Source: Fimbriimonadaceae bacterium (GTDB taxonomy: Bacteria; Armatimonadota; Fimbriimonadia; Fimbriimonadales; Fimbriimonadaceae). Taken from it: DNA of 6,578 nucleotides. This document shows, in pieces, positions 1 to 6,211 of this stretch (its first letter is position 1; every line of letters starts with the position of its first letter). The stretch spans positions 1 through 6,578 of the forward strand of contig JACFNW010000132.1 of the NCBI GenBank assembly GCA_019454665.1, read 5' to 3'. The notes under the pieces are model-generated. The model made no database searches. It was given only the letters and a program-made list of their open reading frames with translations, and had not been told where the DNA came from. Both the position numbers and the translations under genes were made by a program.

Positions 1-184
1 TGTAGTATCCGGTCAGGTCAACGTTCGCACCTCCGGGCGCGATGTTGATCGAGGTAGGGCGGGCACTCGCGGCGTCGCCGGTTTGATTCAACCAAAAATC
101 AACCGTCTGGGCGCTCGCGGACCCCACAAGGGCAAAGGGGATGACCGCAAGAGCGGCCTTGAGGCGCGAAGTTGTCATGCGCAT
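1..184 (-). CDS. Secreted protein of unknown function, N-terminal part only
   Basis: The first 61 codons of a leftward gene are visible and open to the left edge. The protein starts MRMTTSRLKAALAVIPFALV and continues GSASAQ: a basic n-region, a hydrophobic core and an ASA-Q signal peptidase I site near residues 25/26. The mature part begins TVDFWLNQTGDAASARP and then SINIAPGGANVDLTGYY, which reads as alternating beta strands. The ATG at 184 is preferred because GGAGG (195-199) lies 10 nt upstream; an in-frame ATG at 178 would be 16 nt away. The short length seen prevents a family call. The pattern resembles the start of secreted beta-sandwich proteins (PEP-CTERM or cohesin-like types) as I remember them from Armatimonadota and Planctomycetota, but this is inference. 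It lies 148 nt downstream of the protease gene in the same direction and probably has its own promoter. Confidence 0.8.
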   Translation of the reverse strand, partial: MRMTTSRLKAALAVIPFALVGSASAQTVDFWLNQTGDAASARPTSINIAPGGANVDLTGYY

Positions 185-194
185 ATGTAGATAA

Positions 195-199
195 CCTCC
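195..199 (-). promoter_or_regulatory. Ribosome binding site GGAGG deciding the start at 184
   Basis: GGAGG on the minus strand, with 10 nt to the ATG at 184. It is the only clear Shine-Dalgarno sequence ahead of any start in this window; the two protease genes and the glycosyltransferase lack one. Confidence 0.75.
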
Positions 200-245
200 A
201 ATCACAACCAGTCGGCACACCCACTCCAAGGGTACACCGGACTCC

Positions 246-273
246 ATTCTATCACCTGCGGACCGCAGGTGAA
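246..273 (-). promoter_or_regulatory. Candidate promoter for the secreted protein gene at 1-184
   Basis: On the minus strand TAGAAT (251 to 246) matches the -10 consensus at five of six positions, and TTCACC (273 to 268) matches the -35 consensus at four of six, with a 16-nt spacer. Transcription would start near 239-240, giving a 5' leader of about 55 nt that contains the GGAGG ribosome site. The spacer and the -35 hexamer lie within the 21-bp palindrome described separately, so the promoter may be under operator control. No experimental support; a motif match in GC-rich DNA is only moderately specific. Confidence 0.45.
252..272. repeat. Perfect 21-bp palindrome (10-1-10), candidate operator
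   Basis: TCACCTGCGG at 252-261 is followed by a single A (262) and then its exact reverse complement at 263-272. A ten-base perfect inverted repeat with a one-base centre suits a homodimeric regulator binding DNA better than an RNA hairpin, which needs a loop of three or more bases. It covers the region between and including the proposed -35 and up to the -10 of the leftward promoter. As RNA it could still fold (8-9 bp with a 3-5-nt loop), but no T-run follows on either strand, so it is a poor intrinsic terminator for the protease operon. Confidence 0.6.
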
Positions 274-290
274 ACCGTTTCGGGGCACTT

Positions 291-307
291 TCTGCACTTT
301 TTGCAGA
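291..307. repeat. Small inverted repeat after the protease stop codon
   Basis: TCTGCA (291-296) and TGCAGA (302-307) flank a 5-nt CTTTT loop. It lies about 25 nt beyond the stop codon of the first protease on the minus strand. Read leftward, the stem is followed by AAAGTGCCCC rather than a U-run, so it does not look like a standard terminator; it could be a mRNA 3'-end stabilising hairpin or chance. Confidence 0.3.
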
Positions 308-332
308 TTTGTTCAGGTTCAACCACCGCGCG

Positions 333-614
333 CTACTGCCCCGTTTGACCGAAGTTGGCCCGAAGGATCAGAAAGTCGGTCACGTTGACCGACCCATCTC
401 CGTTCAGGTCCGCATTCGGATTCCAGTTGCCCGACCCGCTCGAACTCCCGAATGCGGCGCGCAACTGAAGGAAATCGCTCACGTTGATCGAGTTGTCGTT
501 GTTCACATCGCCGTTGACCAACGTGAAGTTGAGCCCGCTGACGCCGCCGGACACGATGTTGACGCTCGAAAGGCGTCGGCGCAGCCAGTGGCTCGCTTTC
601 GCTCTCAGGTGGTA
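333..614 (-). repeat. C-terminal KASHWLR plus dockerin-like module, copy 1
   Basis: The last 93 codons of the first protease. The counterpart in the second protease (2638-2919) is also 93 codons and aligns with it after a one-residue gap. Over the EF-hand part after GD, 35 of 57 residues are identical by hand count. At DNA level there is a 17-nt identity at 580-596 against 2885-2901 (coding SHWLR and flanks). The copies have otherwise diverged, so this is an old shared module and not a recent duplication. The two calcium loops are 33 residues apart in both. Confidence 0.8.
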
Positions 615-2579
615 GGTGCCGGTCAGCGACACGTTCCAGACGTACGCGCCTCCGCTTCCCAGGTTCATCGTCGTGCTGACCAGCACGTTGTTGTTCGCGG
701 TGTCCAGGAGTTCGAACGTCACGGGAATCGAGGTCACAGTGCCCGAAAAGTTGCCGAGGGTCACCGTGCCCGACAGCGGGTTCGTCGAGCCGACCAAGTC
801 CCCCACTCGCGCCGTCACAGCGAAGTTGGTCCACGTGCCCGAGTCCTGTTGGAACGTGTCCTTCACAGTGAGCGTCCACGTGCCGTTGGGATTCTCGCCC
901 CAGAACGTGTTCATGCAGAACGTCCAGTTCAGGTTCGCGCCGCCATCCACGCCATGCGCTCGGAACACCCGAGAGGACGTTCCCGCCGGCGAAGTGAGAA
1001 CGGCTTCCAGGTCGCCGCGATACGTGTGGGTCGCCTGCAACGTCACCAAGACCTCCTCGATCTTGCCGCCACCGCTCAGCGTGAAGGTTCGGGAGATGCC
1101 TGTCAGATTGTTGTCTGGGATGGCGGCGTTCACATTCACCGTTCCAGTGGTCCGCGTTTCAAGGGCAGTCACGCCTGAGAACAGGGCCGCTTGTTGGGTC
1201 AGGGCGTTGGCGTCTATCAAGCCGAAGCCGTAGTTCTGATTGAACTGGTAACCCGCGCCGTTGGTCTTCCAGCCGCCGTCGCTTTGCGGGCTTGCGTCAC
1301 CGGGATGGACCTTGCGCGAGGTGCGGACGAGCAGATGCTTGAAGAACCGCGCGTTCAGCGAGGGTTGGACCTGCTTCACCAGGGCTGCAACGCCGGCCAC
1401 CAAAGGTGCCGCTGAAGACGTGCCGCCAAAGATGTCGGTGTAGGACGTGTCTGGGAATCCGTTGTATCCGGCATCCCCCGTTCGATCCGTCGTGAGAATC
1501 CCGAATCCGGTCGCCCCATCGGAGGGTGCGGTGCAGATGATGTTCGAACCGAAGTCCGAGTAATCCGCGAACGTGCCGCTGTTCGTCATCGCGGACACCA
1601 CGATCGCGTGCGGAGAGTTCTGGGGCTCGGCCTTGTTCGCGTCCTCGTTCGAGCCGCCGCGCGAGTTGCCTGCCGCGATCACATGGATGGTGCCCGCATT
1701 GGCCGAAGTGGCAAGAGCCGCCGATTCCGCCGCCGAAGGCTGGAACGGCGACGCCGCGCCGTAGCTGTGGTTCTTGATCTTGATCTGCGTGTTCGCTCCG
1801 CTGCTGCGGTAGGTCATCACGTCAATGAACGGCAGCGTGTTGGAGGATTCGAAGTCGAGCCGCAGACCGGCGAGCAACGCCAAAGGCGCCGCACCGGTGA
1901 CGCCGATGCCGTTGCCTCCCCGCGCGCCGGCTACACCGGCAACGGCTGTGCCGTGAACGTCGAGCGAGGTCACCGGGTTTGGATCGCCGTCGCCCTGGCC
2001 GAAGTCCCAGCTGTTCACCGCCGAGTAGTTGGGCGCCAAGTCGGGGTGCGCGGTCTGGAGTCCGTCGTCGCAGATACCGATCACCACCCCGCTGCCCGTC
2101 GCCTCGCGACCCCACGCCCCCCAGACGTTGGCGTCAATGCCCGTGCCATGCTGGTTCACCAAGTGCCACTGGCCCTTTCGCCCAGCCGACGGCGCATCCT
2201 TCGGGAAGTAAGGATCGTTGGGAACCCATCGCCTCTCGCGCTGGACAATCTTGTTGATCTCGACAAGCCAGGTCCTTGGATCGCGACGCACGGCTTCGGC
2301 GGCGTCATGGATCGAACGGACGCTCGGAACCTGCACCAGGCCCCATCGCTCGTCGCTCCTCAACGAAGTGAGCCACACCATGCCATGATCGCGAGCGAAC
2401 GCCTGACGGTCGGACGGCGTGCGCAGGAACACGATCAGCTGATGCAACAGGATCGGCTGCGAAGCCAGGGTCTTCGCCCGCCCTTCGGCCTTCATCTGCT
2501 CGACGGAAAACGACTCCTGGCCAAACGAAGCAGCGGCCAAAACCAGTCCAAGTGATGCAACGAGTGGCTTGATGGTCAT
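333..2579 (-). CDS. Secreted kexin-like S8 serine protease with P domain and dockerin-like C-terminus
   Basis: Predicted 748-residue exported endopeptidase. The start at 2579 is chosen because it opens a signal peptide (MTIKPLVASLGLVLAAASFG, residues 1-20). An in-frame ATG at 2669 would add 30 non-signal residues and overlap the upstream gene. Residues about 22-120 are a propeptide, followed by NDPYFP (121-126). The S8 domain spans about 140-465, with catalytic Asp171 in ICDDGLQTAHPDL, His209 in HGTAVAG, oxyanion Asn305 in AAGN and Ser388 in GGTSSAAP. The DDG motif and TTDRTGDAGY are typical of the kexin-like branch. A P domain follows (about 480-593: HTYRGDLE at 518, WGE at 560, then GTW). 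Next come a beta segment ending KASHWLRR (661-668) and two calcium loops (D691-N693-D695-S697-D702 and D724-N726-D728-S730-D735) of dockerin type I style. No Shine-Dalgarno is visible. Substrate unknown. Family assignment is secure; docking is inference. Confidence 0.93.
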   Translation of the reverse strand: MTIKPLVASLGLVLAAASFGQESFSVEQMKAEGRAKTLASQPILLHQLIVFLRTPSDRQAFARDHGMVWLTSLRSDERWGLVQVPSVRSIHDAAEAVRRDPRTWLVEINKIVQRERRWVPNDPYFPKDAPSAGRKGQWHLVNQHGTGIDANVWGAWGREATGSGVVIGICDDGLQTAHPDLAPNYSAVNSWDFGQGDGDPNPVTSLDVHGTAVAGVAGARGGNGIGVTGAAPLALLAGLRLDFESSNTLPFIDVMTYRSSGANTQIKIKNHSYGAASPFQPSAAESAALATSANAGTIHVIAAGNSRGGSNEDANKAEPQNSPHAIVVSAMTNSGTFADYSDFGSNIICTAPSDGATGFGILTTDRTGDAGYNGFPDTSYTDIFGGTSSAAPLVAGVAALVKQVQPSLNARFFKHLLVRTSRKVHPGDASPQSDGGWKTNGAGYQFNQNYGFGLIDANALTQQAALFSGVTALETRTTGTVNVNAAIPDNNLTGISRTFTLSGGGKIEEVLVTLQATHTYRGDLEAVLTSPAGTSSRVFRAHGVDGGANLNWTFCMNTFWGENPNGTWTLTVKDTFQQDSGTWTNFAVTARVGDLVGSTNPLSGTVTLGNFSGTVTSIPVTFELLDTANNNVLVSTTMNLGSGGAYVWNVSLTGTYHLRAKASHWLRRRLSSVNIVSGGVSGLNFTLVNGDVNNDNSINVSDFLQLRAAFGSSSGSGNWNPNADLNGDGSVNVTDFLILRANFGQTGQ

Positions 2580-2590
2580 GATGATGGGAA

Positions 2591-2603
2591 GGGGCGACGC
2601 CCC
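2591..2603 (-). promoter_or_regulatory. Short GC hairpin just upstream of the first protease start
   Basis: GGGGC and GCCCC form a 5-bp all-GC stem with a 3-nt loop, 11 nt before the ATG at 2579, in the 58-nt gap between the two protease genes. No Shine-Dalgarno sequence is seen between hairpin and start. It may affect initiation or mRNA processing of the downstream cistron, or be chance in GC-rich DNA. Confidence 0.3.
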
Positions 2604-2637
2604 ACTGTTCTTTGGACGACCGACGACGGAATCAGGT

Positions 2638-2919
2638 TCACGGGTCGCCGGCGCGGCCGAACCCGGCACGCAACACGAAGAAGTCCGCGATGTCCACCCG
2701 GCCGTCGTCGTTCAGGTCTGCGCCTGCGTTCCAGTTCGGGTTGGAGGGGACAGCCCCAAAGGCCGCCCTCAACCCGAGGAAGTCGAGCACGTTGATGGAA
2801 TTATCGCCATTGACGTCCCCGTTCACTAGGTTGAATTCAACGTTCGTCAGTTCGCCATCGGGATTCGAGAGGCTCAAGGTGCGTCGCAGCCAGTGGCTCG
2901 CCTTCACCGATAGCGAGAA
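2638..2919 (-). repeat. C-terminal KASHWLR plus dockerin-like module, copy 2
   Basis: The final 93 codons of the second protease, paralogous to 333-614. Both copies share KASHWLRR, LVNGDVN, DNSINV, LRAAFG and the NWN-ADLN spacing. One calcium-loop position differs (R585 for Ser), but that position usually contributes a backbone carbonyl, so binding need not be lost. In type I dockerins such paired loops bind cohesin; no cohesin is visible in the window. Confidence 0.8.
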
Positions 2920-4452
2920 GTTGCCCAGCGGAATGGGCACGGTGAACGCCCCCTGGGCCCCGAGGGTGACCGGCTCGCTGTCGAACGTGGTCGTCGAGCC
3001 CTCGCGACGATAGTCGAACTGCACCAGAGTGGGCACCGCTCCGGAGGAGGACTGGAACACCACGCGCCCGAGCGCTTTGATCGCCTTGGCTCGGGCGACC
3101 GCTCGATCGGCGTTCAGCAGCCCGTGGCCGTACTCGTCGTCGCGGCCCGTCGGCCCCAGATCGGTCGCGTTCTGCTCCAGGATCGCCTCGACGTGGGTGG
3201 CCAGCAGGAAGCGGTTGGCTGACAAAACCAGCGCGGCAGCGCCGGCGACGAACGGCGCGGAGTACGACGTGCCGCTTAGGAACACGTAGTCCTCGGTGGA
3301 ACTGTATCCCCGTGCGCCGGTGCGGTCGGTGGTGTAGGTCGTCGAGCCCGGCGCGACCAGCGCCAGATTCGGCCCGTGATTCGAATAGCTCGCCCGGACG
3401 CCCCGGTTCGTGATCGCGCCGACGGCGAGCACGCTCGGCAACTGGGCGGGGTAGCTCACCACAGCCTCGCCGTTGTTGCCCGAACTCGCCACATGCACGA
3501 TGCCCAGTTCGCGCAACTGAGCGTACTTCTCCGCGATGAACGCACTCTGGAACGAATAGTAGTTGCTGTTCAGCGTGACCCGGACGCCTTGCTGACGTCC
3601 CCACTCCAGCGCGTCCGTGGTCCATGTCGTTTGCGAGGACCATCCGCCTTGCGGGTTCTGGGTGATGAACGTCCGGACGGAAACGCAGGGCGAGCCGAAA
3701 GCCAAGCCGGAGGTTCCCAAGCCGTTGTTGGTGCGGGCACCCACGACACCGGCCACTGCCGTTCCATGGTTGTCGTTGCTGTTGACCGGCCCACCGTTGC
3801 CCGCGTCGGTGGTCACGTCGTGCCCCGGCAACTGGTCAATGTCCGGGTGGTCCTGCTGCACCCCTGTGTCAATCACGAGGACCTTGATTCGCGCATCGCC
3901 TTGCACACGATCCCAAGCTTCGGGCGCATCCACATCGAACCCTGGAAGGCTGTTGGCGAGTTGTCCCGTGTTGTGCAGGCCCCAGCACACTGGATAGCTG
4001 GGATCGTTGGGCGTGAACGCGCCCGCGCCGGTGAACCAGGCGTTCGGCTCCGCGAAGATCACATGGGGCGACTTCGCCAGAGCGTTGGCGGCATCGAGCA
4101 CGGCATAAGCGTTGGGCACCCGCATGCGGACGCGGTACGTATCGTCGAGGCCGCTTGCGCCAGACTCCACCACGTCGCCGAGCGAGTCCAGAGTCGCCCT
4201 TGCCCACGAGGACGACACACCCGGGCTGAACCGCACGATGACCTCGGGCAGAATGGTCACGAACCCCTGGCCGTTCTCGAACACCGGCGACCAATAGCCG
4301 TTCGCTTCGCGGTGCGGCTGCAACGGCGTGGGTGCAAGGGGCCGGAACGCCTTGTAGTACGTGTATCCCGTGCTTTGGGCATGGGCGCCACCGGCCGCCA
4401 GCACCGCAAACAGGACGATTCCAAGGCGGTTCGGGGCGCGGAGCAACCTCAT
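2638..4452 (-). CDS. Secreted subtilisin-family (S8) serine protease with dockerin-like C-terminus
   Basis: A 604-residue predicted exported endopeptidase. The ATG at 4452 opens a good signal peptide (residues 1-25, MRLLRAPNRLGIVLFAVLAA then GGAHA-Q). Residues about 27-146 form a propeptide of the fervidolysin-like type (EVIVRFSPGV at 70-79). NDPSYPVCWGLHNTGQ (149-164) leads into the S8 domain, about 165-455, with Asp195 in VIDTGVQQDHPDI, His229 in HGTAVAG, Asn326 in SSGNNG and Ser396 in LSGTSYSAP; all catalytic positions are intact. TTDRTGARGY (374-383) is shared with the neighbouring protease, but the Asp motif is DTG and there is no P domain: only about 55 residues separate the catalytic domain from the KASHWLRR module (517-524). 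Calcium loops are D546-N548-D550-S552-D557 and D579-N581-D583-R585-D590. It is the first gene of a probable two-protease operon. No Shine-Dalgarno is seen. Substrate unknown. Confidence 0.93.
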   Translation of the reverse strand: MRLLRAPNRLGIVLFAVLAAGGAHAQSTGYTYYKAFRPLAPTPLQPHREANGYWSPVFENGQGFVTILPEVIVRFSPGVSSSWARATLDSLGDVVESGASGLDDTYRVRMRVPNAYAVLDAANALAKSPHVIFAEPNAWFTGAGAFTPNDPSYPVCWGLHNTGQLANSLPGFDVDAPEAWDRVQGDARIKVLVIDTGVQQDHPDIDQLPGHDVTTDAGNGGPVNSNDNHGTAVAGVVGARTNNGLGTSGLAFGSPCVSVRTFITQNPQGGWSSQTTWTTDALEWGRQQGVRVTLNSNYYSFQSAFIAEKYAQLRELGIVHVASSGNNGEAVVSYPAQLPSVLAVGAITNRGVRASYSNHGPNLALVAPGSTTYTTDRTGARGYSSTEDYVFLSGTSYSAPFVAGAAALVLSANRFLLATHVEAILEQNATDLGPTGRDDEYGHGLLNADRAVARAKAIKALGRVVFQSSSGAVPTLVQFDYRREGSTTTFDSEPVTLGAQGAFTVPIPLGNFSLSVKASHWLRRTLSLSNPDGELTNVEFNLVNGDVNGDNSINVLDFLGLRAAFGAVPSNPNWNAGADLNDDGRVDIADFFVLRAGFGRAGDP

Positions 4453-4605
4453 ACGGCCAGTTTACGGCATGGCGAATCGGGAAGGTCCGGAGCGGCGTGG
4501 AGACGAGCACGGGATTCGCCGCCCCTGTTCCTTCACCATTGGAGCAAGACGCGCGGCGTCCGGCCCCGTTACGCTGAGTTTGTGCAAGTACAATGCGGGC
4601 AAGCC
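4453..4605. promoter_or_regulatory. Divergent promoter region with start-proximal -10-like hexamers
   Basis: This 153-nt gap separates the leftward protease operon from the rightward glycosyltransferase. On the plus strand TACAAT (4589-4594) is five of six to the -10 consensus and lies 11 nt before the ATG at 4606, so the leader would be about 5 nt. On the minus strand TAAACT (4464 to 4459) lies 6 nt before the ATG at 4452, so transcription would begin at or next to the start codon. Neither has a convincing -35 box and neither gene has a Shine-Dalgarno sequence, which fits leaderless or near-leaderless expression. TACAAT is the better of the two; TAAACT is weak. Confidence 0.4.
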
Positions 4606-5979
4606 ATGCGCGTCATCATGCTCTCGTGGGAGTATCCGCCCCGAATCGTCGGCGGCATCAGCCCGCATGTGTTCGACCTCTCAAAGCGCCTGGCCGCCAT
4701 GGGCCACGAAATCCACGTGGTGACCAAGGCGACCCCGCAAGCCCCCGACGAAGAAACCGAGCCGAGCGGCGTCCACGTCCACCGAGTCCATCTGGCCCAA
4801 GCCCCCAACGACTTCATCCACGAGATCCAGTTGCTCAACCAGGCGACCGAAGTTCGGGTCCGCAAACTGCTCGAGGATTGGCGACCGGGCGGGCAGCCCA
4901 CGGTCTTCCACGCGCACGACTGGCTCTCGCTCGATTCGGCCCGCAACCTGAAGTACGACTACAAACTGCCGATCGTGGCCACCATCCACGCGACGGAGTG
5001 GGGGCGCAACGGCGGAATCCACACGCCGACCCAGAAGACGATCCACGAGCAAGAGTACTGGCTCACCTACGAGGCCTGGCGCGTCATCGTATGTTCCGAG
5101 TTCATGAAGGCCGAAGTAGGGCGGTATTTCGACTGCCCCGCTGACAAGGTGGACGTCATCTACAACGGGGTGGAACCCGAGAAGTTCCAGTTCGAGTGGT
5201 CCGAAGCGGAGCGGGCCGAATGGCGCTCGCGACTTGCGCTGCCCGACGAGAAGATCGTCATGTACGTCGGGCGGTTCGTCCGCGAGAAAGGCATCCATGT
5301 GCTGCTCAATGCCGCAGGCGCGATCCTCGCCGAGATGCCCAACACCAAGTTTGTAATCGTCGGCGGCGGGCACCGCGCCTCGCTCGAGCGCTTCGTGCAC
5401 TGGTATGGACTAGAGGGCAAGGTGCTTTTCACCGGATTCATGGCGAACCGTTCGCTGCACCAGCTCTATCGGTGCGCGGATGTCGCGGTTTTCCCATCGC
5501 TCTACGAGCCCTTTGGCATCGTCGCCTTGGAAGCGATGGCGGCCGGAGCCCCTGTGGTGACGAGCGACGCCGGCGGCTTGCGGGAAGTGGTCCTGCACGA
5601 TGTGACCGGCACCACGACGTATGCCGGCTCGGCGGAATCTCTGGCCTGGGGCGTCCTGCGCGTCCTCCGCGACCCCGAGTTTTCCGGGCGTTTGAGTGCC
5701 AAGGCACGGGCCCGGCTGGTGTCGGAGTTCGATTGGACGGGCATCGCTGCCCAGACCAGCGCGGTCTACGACCGCGTCTGGCGCGAGTTCCTGACCAGTT
5801 ACTGGGCCGACGCCACCCTGTGGCCCGTCACTGCCGGTTCGGAAGAGCGGGCGAACCAGTTGGGTGTTCGGGAGAAAGCCGCGGCGCCGCTGCCTGCTCC
5901 GCTTGCCGACGCCGGCGAGGGATTTGTGGATCGCGAGTTGGCGGACGAGTTGCACATCGAGTACCTCGATTTGCCCTGA
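4606..5979 (+). CDS. GT4-family glycosyltransferase, glycogen-synthase-like
   Basis: A 457-residue GT-B-fold retaining glycosyltransferase, probably cytosolic. It begins MRVIMLSWEYPPRIVGGISP; the GG loop (16-17) is the N-terminal sugar-nucleotide loop of glycogen/starch-synthase-like GT4 enzymes. HAHDW (102-106) and TIHATEWGRNGG (126-137) also fit that group. The C-terminal Rossmann half contains YNGV (186-189), VGRFVREKG (221-229, with the Arg223/Lys228 donor-phosphate pair), FTGF (275-278) and EPFGIVALEAMAAGAPVV (301-318), carrying the E-x7-E pair Glu301/Glu309. A tail of about 55 residues after 400 has no recognised motif. ATG at 4606 is preferred because MRVIMLSWEYPP is the usual family N-terminus; an in-frame GTG at 4582 is possible. 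Members make alpha-glucans or transfer sugars to lipids or exopolysaccharide; donor and acceptor cannot be read from sequence. It is transcribed away from the proteases and ends at a strong hairpin. Confidence 0.92.
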   Translation: MRVIMLSWEYPPRIVGGISPHVFDLSKRLAAMGHEIHVVTKATPQAPDEETEPSGVHVHRVHLAQAPNDFIHEIQLLNQATEVRVRKLLEDWRPGGQPTVFHAHDWLSLDSARNLKYDYKLPIVATIHATEWGRNGGIHTPTQKTIHEQEYWLTYEAWRVIVCSEFMKAEVGRYFDCPADKVDVIYNGVEPEKFQFEWSEAERAEWRSRLALPDEKIVMYVGRFVREKGIHVLLNAAGAILAEMPNTKFVIVGGGHRASLERFVHWYGLEGKVLFTGFMANRSLHQLYRCADVAVFPSLYEPFGIVALEAMAAGAPVVTSDAGGLREVVLHDVTGTTTYAGSAESLAWGVLRVLRDPEFSGRLSAKARARLVSEFDWTGIAAQTSAVYDRVWREFLTSYWADATLWPVTAGSEERANQLGVREKAAAPLPAPLADAGEGFVDRELADELHIEYLDLP

Positions 5980-6000
5980 TCGAGCCTTTGACAAACGACG

Positions 6001-6026
6001 AAGCGCGGCTTTTGAGGGCCGCGCTT
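6001..6026 (+). terminator. Intrinsic terminator hairpin between the glycosyltransferase and 5S rRNA
   Basis: AAGCGCGGC (6001-6009) pairs perfectly with GCCGCGCTT (6018-6026) around an 8-nt loop, 22 nt past the glycosyltransferase stop. A short T-stretch (CTTTCGT) follows. The U-run is modest, but the 9-bp GC-rich stem is strong. It also lies 16 nt beyond the 3' end of 5S rRNA on the other strand, where it would again be followed by a mixed T-rich stretch, so it may serve both convergent units. Confidence 0.7.
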
Positions 6027-6041
6027 TCGTGCTAAATCTTC

Positions 6042-6163
6042 TATCCGGGCAACGCGCTTATCTTCCGGGAGGCTGCCCTCCGAGTACTTCCGCCGCTGAG
6101 AGGCTTAACTGCCGTGTTCGGGATGGGAACGGGTGTTTCCCTCTCGCCATGGTCACCCGAATA
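6042..6163 (-). rRNA. rrf: 5S ribosomal RNA
   Basis: On the minus strand the conserved 5S core is plain: CCATGGCGAGAGGG, CACCCGTTCCCATCCCGAAC, ACGGCAGTTAAGCCTCTCAGC. The 5' end TATTCGGGT pairs with the 3' end GCCCGGATA over nine pairs including G-U wobbles (helix I), which sets the ends to within a few bases and gives about 120 nt. It follows the 23S gene by about 100 nt on the same strand, the usual bacterial order. Confidence 0.95.
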
Positions 6164-6173
6164 GAAACTGTCT

Positions 6174-6211
6174 GTATGCGATTGTCAGCGACACGCCGAC
6201 AGGGTGCATAC
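6174..6211 (-). other. Hairpin in the 23S-5S spacer, likely processing stem
   Basis: GTATGC (6174-6179) pairs with GCATAC (6206-6211). After a small internal loop, TGTCAGCG (6183-6190) pairs with CGCCGACA (6194-6201) with one A-C mismatch and a 3-nt ACA loop. It lies between the 23S 3' end and the 5S 5' end, where precursor rRNA stems are cut during maturation. A second short inverted repeat, CCTTCG (6240-6245) with CGAAGG (6257-6262), adjoins the 23S end. Confidence 0.5.

Noticed and set aside
252..272. Palindrome as intrinsic terminator of the protease operon
   Set aside because: No U-run follows on the minus strand (TAGAATGG instead) and the one-base centre is unfavourable for a tight RNA loop; an operator is the better reading.
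309..1178. Plus-strand open frame of 289 codons opposite the first protease
   Set aside because: It is a shadow of a real gene with clear catalytic motifs in GC-rich DNA; the translation is Arg/Val/His-rich with no recognisable fold or ribosome site.
1608..2555. Plus-strand open frame of 315 codons opposite the first protease
   Set aside because: Arg-rich antisense shadow with no domain and no start signal.
2580..2669. Upstream start for the first protease at 2669
   Set aside because: It adds 30 residues without signal-peptide character and overlaps the preceding gene; the ATG at 2579 opens a proper signal peptide.
4548..4560. Inverted repeat GACGC-GCG-GCGTC upstream of the glycosyltransferase
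   Set aside because: Five pairs in very GC-rich DNA are expected by chance, and it has no clear relation to the -10 hexamer.
3376..4605. A long open frame continuous with the glycosyltransferase, which would make an 867-residue protein
   Set aside because: The first 410 residues are antisense to the second protease, Arg/His-rich and without any domain, while the family N-terminus MRVIMLSWEYPP begins at 4606.
4681..5400. Minus-strand open frame of 239 codons opposite the glycosyltransferase
   Set aside because: Antisense shadow; the plus-strand frame has all GT4 motifs intact.
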